Shown in pieces: positions 8,582 through 21,449 of a stretch of DNA of 64,000 nt. A program made the position numbers and the translations under genes. Positions within the stretch are counted from its first letter, which is position 1. Each line of letters opens with the position of its first letter. The notes beneath the pieces were generated by a model. The model did no database searches. It saw nothing but the letters and a program-made list of their open reading frames with translations, and was not told the origin of the DNA. The stretch comes from Rhodospirillales bacterium (GTDB taxonomy: Bacteria; Pseudomonadota; Alphaproteobacteria; Reyranellales; Reyranellaceae): assembly GCA_016699855.1 (NCBI GenBank), contig CP064988.1, positions 1,826,501 to 1,890,500 on the forward strand. The letters run 5' to 3'.

Positions 8582-10298
8582 CTACTTCAGCAGGCTGCCC
8601 AGCACGCCGCGGACCAGCGAGCCGGCGATGCCGCCGCCGCCGCGACCGCCGCCGAACACCGCCTTGGTCATCTCGCGCACGGCGACGTTCGTGACCGTGC
8701 GCGCGGCGGTCTTCTTGACCGTGTCCATGACGCTGTCGCTGCGCCGTCCCGCCGGCGCGCGCGGCGCCGGCGCGGGCGCCTCCTCGGGTGGCATGGCACG
8801 CTTCAGGCGCGGCTGCGCGCGCGGCGCGGCCTCCTCCTGTGGCGGTGGCGGCGCGTAGCCGCCGCCGGCGGGCTCGCCCCAGCGCGGCTCCTGCTGCTGC
8901 GGCGGCGCGCCCCAGGCGCCGCCCGGAGCCGGCGGCGGCGGCGGCGCGCCGTACTGGCCGCGGCGGCGCGGCGCTTCGGGCGGCGGCGGCGCCGCCGAAT
9001 CCCGCACCTGGCCGGCGCCGGCGCGGCCCATCAGCACCTCGTACGCCGATTCGCGGTCGACCATGCGCTCGTACTTGCCGGCGATCGGGCTGCCCTGGAT
9101 CGCGGCCTTGCGCTCGGCGTCGCTCGCCGGCCCGATGCGCGACTGCGGCGGCGCCACGAGGCAGCGCTCGACCGGCGTCGGCGTGCCCTTGGCGTCGAGG
9201 AACGACACCAGCGCCTCGCCGACGCCGAGTTCGACGATCGCCACGGCGGCGTCGAACTTCTTGTTCGGCCGGAAGGTCTGCGCCGCCGTCTTCACCGCCT
9301 TCTGGTCCTTCGGCGTGAAGGCGCGCAGCGCGTGCTGGACGCGGTTGCCGAGCTGTCCGAGCACGGATTCCGGCACGTCGAGCGGATTCTGCGAGATGAA
9401 GTAGACGCCGACGCCCTTGGAGCGGATCAGCCGCACCACCTGCTCGATCTTGTCGAGCAGCGCCTTGGGCGCGTCGTCGAACAGCAGGTGCGCCTCGTCG
9501 AAGAAGAACACGAATTTCGGCCGGTCGGCGTCGCCGACCTCGGGCATCACCTCGAACAGCTCCGACAGCATCCACAGCAGGAAAGTCGCGTACAGGCGCG
9601 GGGCTGTTCATCAGTTTGTCGGCGGCGAGGATGTTGACGCAGCCCGTACCGTTGGCGTCGCGCCGGATCATGTCGCGCAGGTCGAGCGCCGGCTCGCCGA
9701 AGAACGCCTCGCCGCCCTGCTGCGAGAGCACCAGGAGCTGGCGCTGGATCGCGCCGACGGTGGCCTTCGACACGTTGCCGTACTCGGTGGTGAGCTGGCC
9801 GGCGTTCTCGCCGCACCACTGCAGCATCGAGGTCAGGTCCTTGAAGTCGAGCAGCATCAGCCCCTGCTCGTCGGCGATCCTGAAGACGATGTTGAGCACG
9901 CCCTCCTGGGTGTCGTTGAGGTCGAGCAGGCGCGACAGCAGCAGCGGCCCCATCTCAGACACCGTCGTGCGGATCGGATGGCCCTTCTCGCCGAACAAAC
10001 CCCAGAACAGCACCGGGAAGGGTCGGCCGGCGTAGCCGTCGATGCCGAGCAGCTTGGCCCTCTCCAGCGCGCGCGGATTGTCGCCGCCCTTCTGCGACAT
10101 GCCCGACAGGTCGCCCTTCACGTCGGCCATGAACACCGGCACGCCGTAGGCCGCGAAACCCTCGGCCAGCGTCTGCAGCGACACCGTCTTGCCGGTGCCG
10201 GTGGCGCCGGCGATCAGGCCGTGGCGGTTGCCGTACTTGCAGAGCAGGAACTGGTCGGTGTCGCCCGCGCCGACGAAGATCGAAAGGTCATCGCTCAT
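8582..10298 (-). pseudogene. HerA-like ATPase (DUF853 family), broken by a single-base frameshift
   Basis: A cytoplasmic ATPase of the HerA/DUF853 helicase-like family. The N-terminal part reads from the ATG at 10298 with the Walker A motif GATGTGKT at residues 31-38 and ends in [10 protein letters not shown]. The frame then shifts, and the rest ([11 protein letters not shown]..., Walker B region [13 protein letters not shown], a proline/alanine/glycine-rich segment, final RGVLGSLLK) continues in another frame from about 9571. One surplus base in the GGGG run at 9600-9603 explains the break. Removing it restores a protein of about 571 residues and the expected [15 protein letters not shown]. 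It could be a sequencing or assembly error in a real gene, or a recent pseudogene. Confidence 0.85.
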
Positions 10299-10384
10299 CT
10301 TGCCGTCCCCGACGTCCGTTTGGGCCCGATGGCCACGCGTCAGTAAAGCACGGGCGCCGCCCGGCGCGCCATCGACCGCGCCGG

Positions 10385-11260
10385 TCACGGCGCCGGCGGA
10401 AAGCCGTAGAGCGACCGCGGATTGTCGACGAGGATGCGCCGGCGCGTCGCCGCGTCCTCGATCCATTCCGGGATCAGGTCGACCAGGTCGCCGTCGTTCG
10501 GCATGCCGCGGCCGTCCATGTTCACGTGCGGCCAGTCCGTGCCCCACACCAGCCGCTCGGGCGCGTGCGCCACCAACGCGCGCGCGACCGGCGTCGCCGC
10601 GGCGTAGGGATGGTCGCCCGGCACGCAGCGCATCGGACCGGACAGCTTCACCCACACCCGGCCGGTGTCGAGCATCCGCAGCACCGCCTTGAACGCGGGC
10701 TGGTCGACGCCGCCAGCGCCGCGGACGCTGGCGAGATGGTCGAGGACGATCGTGTTCGGCAGCGCCAGCAGCGCGCCGGCGAAATTCTCGATCCCTCCGT
10801 CATGGGCGTAGAACTGCACGTGCCAGCCATGCGCGTGGACCTTCGCCGCGAGGTCGGCGGAGATCGTCGGCGTGGCGCCGCCGCGCGACGTGCTTTGGAA
10901 CCGCACGCCGCGCACACCAAGCCGCGTCGCGCCGGCGAGCGCGTCGTCGCCGACGTCTTCGCGTACCAGCGCCACGCCGCGGAAGCGGTCGGGGAAGCGC
11001 TGCAACGTGTCGAGCAGATGGCGCATGTCCGGGCCGTAGGCGCCGGCGCTGACGATCACGGCGCCGGAGACGCCGAGCGTGTCCTGCAACGCGATGTTGG
11101 TCTCCGGCAGCGCGTCGCGCGAGGCGTAGAACGCCTGCGGGTCGAACGGATACCGCTCCACCGGACCGAACAGGTGGATGTGGCTGTCGATCGTCCCTGG
11201 CGGACACCGGAACCGCGGCGTCCGCGGATCCGGATCGGGCGGCTGCGTCAGTCGCACCAT
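10385..11260 (-). CDS. Amidohydrolase family 2 protein (2-pyrone-4,6-dicarboxylate lactonase-like)
   Basis: A 291-residue TIM-barrel metal-dependent hydrolase. The first-strand metal motif is SHIHLFG (His27 and His29) and the last-strand Asp lies in GTDWPHVNM. The general layout, including [11 protein letters not shown] and VKLSGPMR, matches the group containing LigI-type lactonases and related dicarboxylate hydrolases. No signal peptide is present. It lies 38 bases downstream of the GST gene on the same strand and is probably co-transcribed with it, which suggests a small detoxification or aromatic catabolism unit. The substrate is not determined. Confidence 0.87.
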   Translation of the reverse strand: MVRLTQPPDPDPRTPRFRCPPGTIDSHIHLFGPVERYPFDPQAFYASRDALPETNIALQDTLGVSGAVIVSAGAYGPDMRHLLDTLQRFPDRFRGVALVREDVGDDALAGATRLGVRGVRFQSTSRGGATPTISADLAAKVHAHGWHVQFYAHDGGIENFAGALLALPNTIVLDHLASVRGAGGVDQPAFKAVLRMLDTGRVWVKLSGPMRCVPGDHPYAAATPVARALVAHAPERLVWGTDWPHVNMDGRGMPNDGDLVDLIPEWIEDAATRRRILVDNPRSLYGFPPAP

Positions 11261-11297
11261 GGCGTCGCTCCCGGCGCGCGGTCGGCCGTGACCTCCG

Positions 11298-12218
11298 CTA
11301 CGCCGGCGCCACGATGTAGCCGGCGCGCGGGAAGTGCACGACCACCGTGCCGGTCCGCTCGTGCGCGCGGCGCACCGCGATCTCGGTGGCGTTGAGCGTC
11401 ACCAGCTCGCCCGACACCGGCACCTTGCCGGTGTCGTCCGGCGTCACCGTCACCGCCGCGCCTGCCGCCAGGCCGCGGGGATCGGCCGGATCCACGCCGG
11501 CGGGGGTCTCGGGTTCGGCCGCCTTCGCCACGTCGAGCGCCTCCGCGGACGACATCTCGACCGGCGCGCCGTGGCCGAAGCGCGCCATCCGGCCGGCCCA
11601 GGCGCCGACCCGCGGCAACCCGTCCAGCGGCGAGGCGTTCTCCCCCAGACGCGCGCGCATGAACCACACCGGATTGTAGACCGCGACGTCGGCCAGCGAC
11701 GGTTGGCCGCCGAGCAGAAAAGCGCGGCCGTCCGACAGCATGGTCTCGACATGCGTCAGCCCGGCGTAGACCTGGTCGCGCGCCATCGGCTGCGCGGATT
11801 TGAGGAAGCCCGCGTCGAAGGATCGGCCGGAGAACTCGCTCCGGTCCTTCTTGAACGCCTCGGGCATCTTGTCGCCGAGTTCGCCCATGACGACGCCGAC
11901 GGCGGCCCAGAACAGCGTGCGGTCGGCCCAGAACGACAGCGCCTCGGCGACGCCCTCGTGCCCGGCCGGCGTCAGCGGCAGCGCCGGGAACCGGCTCTGC
12001 AGCGCGCGCGCGATGATCTGGGTGTCGCAATAGACGTCGGCGCCGATCTGGAGCACGGGCGTCTTGCGGTAGCCGCCGGTCAGCGGCATCAGGTCCGGCT
12101 TGGGCATGACGTTGGGGATCGTGACCGAGCGCCACGGGAGCCCCTTCAAGCCGAGGATCACGCGGACCTTCTCGGCGTAGGGCGACGTCGGATAGTGGTG
12201 CAGGATGATGTCGGGCAT
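11298..12218 (-). CDS. Glutathione S-transferase family protein with C-terminal extension
   Basis: A 306-residue protein. Residues 1-75 form a thioredoxin-like GST N-domain (IILHHYPTSPYAEKVRVILG, with Ser/Tyr rather than Cys in the active-site loop, and the TPVLQIGADVYCDTQII glutathione-binding strand). Residues 90-215 are the helical GST C-domain (FLLGGQPSLADVAVYNPVW). The last 80 residues (from about AAEPETPAGVDPADPRG) are an extra small beta-rich domain not found in ordinary GSTs. GGAGG lies nine bases before the ATG. It probably leads an operon with the downstream amidohydrolase and diverges from the SDR gene. Confidence 0.9.
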   Translation of the reverse strand: MPDIILHHYPTSPYAEKVRVILGLKGLPWRSVTIPNVMPKPDLMPLTGGYRKTPVLQIGADVYCDTQIIARALQSRFPALPLTPAGHEGVAEALSFWADRTLFWAAVGVVMGELGDKMPEAFKKDRSEFSGRSFDAGFLKSAQPMARDQVYAGLTHVETMLSDGRAFLLGGQPSLADVAVYNPVWFMRARLGENASPLDGLPRVGAWAGRMARFGHGAPVEMSSAEALDVAKAAEPETPAGVDPADPRGLAAGAAVTVTPDDTGKVPVSGELVTLNATEIAVRRAHERTGTVVVHFPRAGYIVAPA

Positions 12219-12338
12219 GGTGGAACCTCCGGTGGCGGGCGACGCTATCCGTTCTTCAGCGCCAAGGCGAGCGCCGGCGCCGCATTGACCCCGCCGGCGG
12301 CAAAGCGTTCTATCGACGGATCATCCGGAGACGCAGAC

Positions 12339-13106
12339 ATGGCCACCGCCGCACCGCCCGCCTCGACCGGCGGCAACGCCAAGACCCTCGTGCTGACCGG
12401 CGCCAGCCGCGGCATCGGGCACGCGACGGTCAAGCGCTTCGGCGCCGCCGGCTGGCGCATCATCACGGTCTCGCGGCAGCCGTTCAGCGCGCTGTGCCCG
12501 TGGCCGGGCGGCGGCGAGAACCACGTCCAGCTCGACCTCGCCGATCCGGTCGACCTCGGCCGCGGCATCGAGCAGATCAAGTCGCGGCTGCGCGGCGGCC
12601 GGCTCGACGCGCTGGTCAACAACGCCGCGATCTCGCCCAAGGGCGACGGCGGCTCGCGGCTGGGCGCGCTCGACACGCCGTTCGACCTGTGGCGCCAGGT
12701 GTTCAACGTCAACTTCTTCGCGCCGGTGGCGCTGGCGCGCGGCCTGATCGAGGAGCTCGGCAACGCCCGCGGCTGCGTCGTCAACGTGACGTCGATCGCC
12801 GGCTCGCGCGTGCATCCCTTCGCCGGCTCGGCCTACGCCACGTCGAAGGCGGCGCTGGCGACGCTGACGCGCGAGATGGCGCACGATTTCGGGCCGCGCG
12901 GCATCCGCGTCAACGCGATCGCGCCGGGCGAGATCGACACCGCGATCCTGTCGCCCGGCACCGAGCGGATCGTCGCCGAGCAGATCCCGATGCGCCGGCT
13001 GGGCACGACGGATGAAGTCGCCGACGTGATCCATTTCCTGTGCGAGGGCGGCAGCTCCTACGTCACCGGCGCCGAGATCCAGATCAACGGCGGCCAGCAC
13101 GTCTGA
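12339..13106 (+). CDS. SDR family NAD(P)-dependent oxidoreductase
   Basis: A classical short-chain dehydrogenase/reductase of 255 residues. The cofactor motif TGASRGIG is at residues 20-27, NNAA at 94-97, the catalytic Ser at 152 and Tyr166-xxx-Lys170 (YATSK). The C-terminal GGSSYVTGAEIQINGGQHV is typical. I chose the ATG at 12339 because the upstream open frame is only the shadow of the divergent GST gene. The substrate is unknown; the start region is shared with the GST promoter, so the two may be co-regulated. Confidence 0.93.
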   Translation: MATAAPPASTGGNAKTLVLTGASRGIGHATVKRFGAAGWRIITVSRQPFSALCPWPGGGENHVQLDLADPVDLGRGIEQIKSRLRGGRLDALVNNAAISPKGDGGSRLGALDTPFDLWRQVFNVNFFAPVALARGLIEELGNARGCVVNVTSIAGSRVHPFAGSAYATSKAALATLTREMAHDFGPRGIRVNAIAPGEIDTAILSPGTERIVAEQIPMRRLGTTDEVADVIHFLCEGGSSYVTGAEIQINGGQHV

Positions 13107-13118
13107 GCCGGCGGCGCG

Positions 13119-15062
13119 TCACAGCGCGTCGAGCAGCGCCTTCTCGAAGCCGGCGCGCGCCGCCCGCGCGATGAAGCGCGGCCGCAGACCGGTCGACGCG
13201 AAGCGGCCCGACGCGCGGTCGTCGGCGCCGGCGGCCGGCGGCTCGTAGAAGAACAGGTCGCGGCCGGAATCGTCGGGCGCCAGCTCCGCGAGATGCGTCA
13301 CGCGCCGGACGCCGTCGCGCCGCGTCTCGAGCTGCACCAGCAGGTCGAAGCCCGCGCCGAGCCCGCCGGCGACCGCCGCCCGCGGCGAGGTCGCGTCGAC
13401 GGTCGCGGCGATCCCCTCGACGCCGCGTCCGGCGGCCTCGGCCAGCGCGGCGAGCTGGGCGGCCGGCGCGTCGTCGACCAGCAGATGGTCGGCGCGCAGG
13501 CGCAGCGCGGCGGCCACGGCGGCGGCGAACGCCGCCTCGCCGCCGGCCCCGAGCAGGCCCACGACGTGCGGACGGTCCAGCCGCAGCGACGGCGCCCGCT
13601 CCACCGTCACGACGCGGTCGTCGGCCGCGGCGGCGCGCCCGAGCGCCGCCAGCATCGCGGTGCGGCCGGTGCCGGCGCCGCCGGCCACCAGCACGTTGAG
13701 CCGGCTGCGCACCGCGACGCGCAGGACCGTGGCCATCTGGGTCGACAGCGCGCCCTCCGCCACCAGCGATTCCAGCGTCGTGGCGACGTCGCGCGCGCGG
13801 CGCAGCACCAGCAGCGGCTCGCCGCTCGACATCGGCGGCACGACGATGGTCGCGCGCGCGCCGTCGGGCTGCGCGCAGTCGATGAACGGCGACGCCGGGC
13901 CGGCCGGCGCGACGCCGGCGCGGCGCGCCAGGCGTTCCAGCACGCCCTCGAGCTGGGCGGCGTCGCGGAACGCCGCCGATGTGGGCTCGAGCCGGCCGCG
14001 GCGCTCGACGAACACCGAACGGACGCCGTTGACGAGCACGGCGCCGACGGCCTCGTCGCGCCACAGCGCGTCGATCGGCCCGAGACCGAACAACTCGTCG
14101 AACGCCAGCCGGTCGAGCCGGTCGCGGTCCTCGGAATCGACCGCCACCGCGGCCTCGACCAGCGCCGCGTCGATCGCGCCGCGCAACCACACCAGAACGT
14201 CGCGACGCGGCGCCGGCAACGGCGGCGCGTCGCCGCGGCGCGCCAGCAACGCCGGCGCGATCGCCGCCATCGCCGCGTCGACCGACACCACGGTCGCGCC
14301 GCGCCGCGGACGTGGCGGCGGCTCGGAGGGCGCCATCCGCGGCGGCATGGCCGGCGGCGGTTCGGGCGGGGGTGGGACCGGGGCCCGCGGCGGTGCCGTC
14401 AGCGCGGACTCTGGCGGCGCGGGTGGCGGCGCGATGGGTGGTGCAGGTGGCGGACGGGGCGTCGCGGGCGGCGCCGCGGTCCGCTCCTCCGCCGCGGGCG
14501 CGCGCGGCGACGGCGTCGCTTCGAGATCGCCGGCGCCCGACACCGGCTCGGCGCGCGACACCAGCGGCGACGGAATGGCGGGCACGACCGCGACGGCCGG
14601 CGGTTCGAGCGGCTCGCCGCTCCACGCCGGCGCCGGCTGCGACGGCGCCGCCGCCGGGCCGTCGAACGCCACGAGTCCGCCGGGTTCGGCTGGCGCCACC
14701 GGCGTGGCCGCCGGCGGCGCGCCCGCGCGGAGCGTCGGCCAGCCACGCTGGCAATTGTCGAGCAGTTCGACGACGACGCGCCGCAGCTCGTAGCTCGTCA
14801 ACGTCACGCCGCGCGTGCGGAAGTAGCTATGGACCAGCTCGCCCAGCTTGTAGGCGATGTCGCCCGCCGACGGCCCGCTGCGCAGCGCCTCCTCGACCGG
14901 TTGCCTCAGATCCGCGAACAGACTCGCCCAGACGCGGCCGACCAGCGTGCCGCGCGCGTCGCCGCGGGCCTGCGGAAAGATCGTCGCGTAGCCGCCATCC
15001 GAGGTGTCGGCCGGCCCGGTGGTATCGTCGCTGGAATCGAGGGGCACACCGTCGGCGCGCAT
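13119..15062 (-). CDS. Orphan CpaF/TadA-like secretion ATPase with degenerate ATP-binding motifs
   Basis: The 647-residue product has three parts: a helical N-domain (about 20-110), a long Ala/Pro linker (about 115-255) and a C-terminal domain (265-647) that follows the CpaF/TadA type II/IV secretion ATPase plan (FGLGPIDALWRDEAVGAVLVNG, FVERRGRLEPTSAAFRD, TIVVPPMSSGEPLLVLRR). The nucleotide site is altered. Walker A reads GGAGTGRT (461-468) with Arg467 in place of the invariant Lys. The Walker B segment reads RADHLLVDDAPAAQL, where the family has an acidic GE-R-G motif. The family's HAN motif is DAT here. No other tad genes are near. It is probably a non-canonical or inactive ATPase with a regulatory or structural role. 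Confidence 0.82.
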   Translation of the reverse strand: MRADGVPLDSSDDTTGPADTSDGGYATIFPQARGDARGTLVGRVWASLFADLRQPVEEALRSGPSAGDIAYKLGELVHSYFRTRGVTLTSYELRRVVVELLDNCQRGWPTLRAGAPPAATPVAPAEPGGLVAFDGPAAAPSQPAPAWSGEPLEPPAVAVVPAIPSPLVSRAEPVSGAGDLEATPSPRAPAAEERTAAPPATPRPPPAPPIAPPPAPPESALTAPPRAPVPPPPEPPPAMPPRMAPSEPPPRPRRGATVVSVDAAMAAIAPALLARRGDAPPLPAPRRDVLVWLRGAIDAALVEAAVAVDSEDRDRLDRLAFDELFGLGPIDALWRDEAVGAVLVNGVRSVFVERRGRLEPTSAAFRDAAQLEGVLERLARRAGVAPAGPASPFIDCAQPDGARATIVVPPMSSGEPLLVLRRARDVATTLESLVAEGALSTQMATVLRVAVRSRLNVLVAGGAGTGRTAMLAALGRAAAADDRVVTVERAPSLRLDRPHVVGLLGAGGEAAFAAAVAAALRLRADHLLVDDAPAAQLAALAEAAGRGVEGIAATVDATSPRAAVAGGLGAGFDLLVQLETRRDGVRRVTHLAELAPDDSGRDLFFYEPPAAGADDRASGRFASTGLRPRFIARAARAGFEKALLDAL

Positions 15063-15359
15063 GCATATACCGTGGACTAAGGACTAGAGAGCATCGCGTG
15101 CAATATCGGCGCACCATAGCTTGGACGCCCCGGCGCCGGCATTGAAAAACACTGAGAAAGCCTTATTTCATGGGCATTACTTTGATTCACCGCCGGACAC
15201 CGTCGTTTACGGATGAACGCTGATATGCGACATTAGACGCATGAAGAGGCGCCGCCTTTCACGCGTCGCGCAATCGTTTGAGCGACGCATCTGAACCACG
15301 ATCTCACCTTCGCCCCGATCGCGTCGTGGCGCGACGCGGACCCGCGCGCGACGCCCGTC
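15063..15359. other. Divergent intergenic region between the CpaF-like and tonB genes
   Basis: Nearly 300 bases without a gene. The stretch 15140-15240 is clearly richer in A/T than the surroundings (GAAAAACACTGAGAAAGCC, TTTCATGGGCATTACTTTG), as expected for promoters serving both directions. A spaced inverted repeat ATGCG-7-CGCAT occurs near 15224-15242. No clear Fur box or sigma-70 pair can be defended. Confidence 0.4.
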
Positions 15360-16301
15360 GTGGCGCGCACACCAGTCCGGCGCCAAGTCGGCAGCGTCGC
15401 GGCCGCGATCGCGCTCCATGCCGCGATCATCGCGGCACTGACGCTGTCGACGTACGCGCGGCGTCCCGAACCGCGACTCGAGGAGATCGCGCTGGTCGAC
15501 GCGGTGCCGCCGGCGCCGGCACCGCCACCCGTCGCGGCGTCGAAGCAGGAACCCAAGCCCGAGCCGAAGCCCGAACGGCAGCCGGAGCCAGCCGCCGAGC
15601 GCCTCCCGACGCCGGTGCCGCCACCGCCACCGGAAGCCTCGACCCCGTCTGAACCGAAACCGCCGGGCCCCGCCGAGGCGCAGCCCTCCGAGGCGTCCCC
15701 CGCACCGGCGCCGCCGACGCCAACGCCACCACCCGAACCGTCATCCGCCGAAGCGCCGCCCGCGACGGCCGCGCCGCCGGCGCCGACCATCCCCGCGCCG
15801 CCACCACCCGAGCCGCCGCCGCCGGTCACCGAGATGCCCCCGCCGCCTGTCGCGCGCGCGCCGTCGCCGATCCTCGACCGCGGCTTCTCGTTGCGGCCCG
15901 ACGAGCCGCCGGTGTCGGCCGCCGAGATCAACGGCCCGTCCATCCTGTTCCGGCCACCACCGGCGCCGGCGCGGACGGGCGCTGCGGCCGCACGCCCGGC
16001 GGCGGCGCGTCTCGCGACCCTGGTGGTGACGCCCGCCGGCGGCGGGCCGGCGCGCACCCCGTATCCGGAGGAGGCGCGCCGCAACGGCGAGCAGGGCGAC
16101 GTGCTGGTCGAGGTCGAGATCGACGCCTCCGGCGCCGTCCGCGACGCACGCGTGCGTCGCTCGAGCGGCCACGCGAGACTCGACGCCGCCGCGCTCAGGT
16201 CCGGCGCCGCGCTGCGGTTCCGCCCGCCGCGGCCGCCCGAGGGCGCGCGTCTCGTCGGCACGGTCCTGGTCGAGGTGCCGTTCAGTTTCAGGCTGCCGTG
16301 A
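15360..16301 (+). CDS. tonB: TonB-family energy transducer
   Basis: A 313-residue TonB-like protein that links the inner-membrane proton motive force to outer-membrane receptors. One membrane helix lies at about residues 10-30 (VGSVAAAIALHAAIIAALTL), followed by a very long Pro/Glu/Ala-rich periplasmic spanner (about 45-215). The C-terminal TonB domain (about 220-313) contains TPYPEEARRNGEQGDVLVEV and ALRSGAALRFRPP. The start is GTG at 15360; other in-frame starts further upstream are possible. No ExbB/ExbD or TonB-dependent receptor gene is adjacent in this window. Confidence 0.9.
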   Translation: MARTPVRRQVGSVAAAIALHAAIIAALTLSTYARRPEPRLEEIALVDAVPPAPAPPPVAASKQEPKPEPKPERQPEPAAERLPTPVPPPPPEASTPSEPKPPGPAEAQPSEASPAPAPPTPTPPPEPSSAEAPPATAAPPAPTIPAPPPPEPPPPVTEMPPPPVARAPSPILDRGFSLRPDEPPVSAAEINGPSILFRPPPAPARTGAAAARPAAARLATLVVTPAGGGPARTPYPEEARRNGEQGDVLVEVEIDASGAVRDARVRRSSGHARLDAAALRSGAALRFRPPRPPEGARLVGTVLVEVPFSFRLP

Positions 16302-16393
16302 GGGGCCCACCGGACGGCGCCGCCCGCGCTTGCGCCGTGCGGCCGGTTCGGCCATGTTCCGCGCCTCGCAACCATCGCCACGCGGGGAAACGC

Positions 16394-16945
<552 letters not shown>

Positions 16946-16989
16946 CGCCCGTCCGCGGGGCCCGCGCCGGCGGACGCGGCCGCGCCGCG

Positions 16990-17478
16990 ATGGCCGGGTC
17001 GAAGCGACCGGCGACCGCGCCGACGAACGCGCCCGCGGCGTCGACGCGGTCGATCCCGCGGCTGGCCCTGGCGCTGGGAGTCCTCGGCACAGCGCCGTTC
17101 GCGCTGGCGGCCGGCGCGGTGCTGTGGGCGCCGCAGCCGTGGCCGCTATTCGCGTTCAGCGCGCTGATCGGGTACGGGACGTGCGTGCTGTCGTTCCTCG
17201 GCGCGGTGCACTGGGGCCTGGCGATGCGCGATCCGGCGCCGCGGCCGTCGCAGTTCCTGATCGGCGCGGCGGCGCCGCTGACGGCGTGGCTGTCGCTGGC
17301 GTTCGGCTCGGCGGTCGCCGTCCTCGGACTGGCGACGGGTTTCCTGGCGATGCTCGCCTACGACATCGCCGCCGCGCGCCGCGGCGCCGCGCCGGCGTGG
17401 TATCCGCGCCTGCGCTGGCCGCTCACCGGAATCGCCCTGCTCTGCCTCGTGACGCCGGCCGCCGCCGGCGTCCGGTGA
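16990..17478 (+). CDS. DUF3429 family membrane protein
   Basis: A 162-residue inner-membrane protein with about four to five hydrophobic helices. The family pattern is recognisable: PRLALALGVLGTAPFALAA, SFLGAVHWGLAMRD (the conserved Gly-Ala-x-His-Trp-Gly motif of DUF3429) and LAYDIAAARRGAAPAWYPRL near the end. The start is the ATG at 16990, 44 bases after the cyclophilin stop. Function is unknown for the family. Confidence 0.87.
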   Translation: MAGSKRPATAPTNAPAASTRSIPRLALALGVLGTAPFALAAGAVLWAPQPWPLFAFSALIGYGTCVLSFLGAVHWGLAMRDPAPRPSQFLIGAAAPLTAWLSLAFGSAVAVLGLATGFLAMLAYDIAAARRGAAPAWYPRLRWPLTGIALLCLVTPAAAGVR

Positions 17479-17491
17479 CGCGCCGCCGCCG

Positions 17492-17866
17492 TCACCTCGT
17501 GACGGTGTGGAACGCCTTGGCGATGACCTTCCATTGGCCGTCGAGCTTCAGCAGCGTCAAATAATCGGTGAAGTAGCGCGGCGGAATCTGGCATTCGACC
17601 TTGGCGAAGGCGGTGGCCGGCCCGCTGAAATCGATCGACACGATGCGGTCGCGGCGCTCGTCGCCCTTGGACTTCGCCGACGGCCGGCTCTCGATCATCT
17701 TGAACCACTCCGCGCGCGGCAGATCCGCGGCGGCGCCGTCGGCCCCGACGCTGTAGAGATGCGACGCTGGATGGAACGCCTCGCCCAGCTTTTTCGTGTC
17801 GCCCTCGTAGAGACCGTCGAAATAGATCCGCAATGTCCGCTCGACAGCGGCGATCTCCGACTGCAT
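17492..17866 (-). CDS. NTF2-like (lumazine-binding-type) small protein
   Basis: A 124-residue cytoplasmic protein with the SnoaL/NTF2-like cone fold pattern: an initial helix (VERTLRIYFDGLYEGDTKKLGEAFHPASHLY) followed by beta strands ending in YLTLLKLDGQWKVIAKAFHT. This matches the putative lumazine-binding subgroup. The ATG at 17866 gives a compact domain; the longer upstream open frame is not supported. It is convergent with the DUF3429 gene and divergent from the transglutaminase operon. Enzymatic activity cannot be assigned. Confidence 0.85.
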   Translation of the reverse strand: MQSEIAAVERTLRIYFDGLYEGDTKKLGEAFHPASHLYSVGADGAAADLPRAEWFKMIESRPSAKSKGDERRDRIVSIDFSGPATAFAKVECQIPPRYFTDYLTLLKLDGQWKVIAKAFHTVTR

Positions 17867-18010
17867 ATCCGCCTCCAGAAAAGACCCGATGGCGAAAAAT
17901 AGAGCACATCGCCGCCGGGGCCGCCACCGCGCGGGTGGTCGACATGGCGCGCGGATTGCTTGATCAAATTCGAGGCACGCCCGATCGCGCGGGCGCCCGA
18001 AAGGCCCGTC

Positions 18011-21373
<3,363 letters not shown>

Positions 21374-21449
21374 GCCCGGCGGCGGTGGACCCGGGGCGGC
21401 CGGCGTGCGAACGTCGGCGCCCCTTCGAAAAAGAGAACCGACCGCCGAT

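Noticed and set aside
14280..14700. Low-complexity stretch as a mobile element or repeat
   Set aside because: It encodes the Ala/Pro linker of the CpaF-like protein in an intact frame.
15495..15850. Repetitive CCG/CCA-rich stretch as a DNA repeat or array
   Set aside because: It is the proline-rich spanner of TonB; the repetition is at the protein level.
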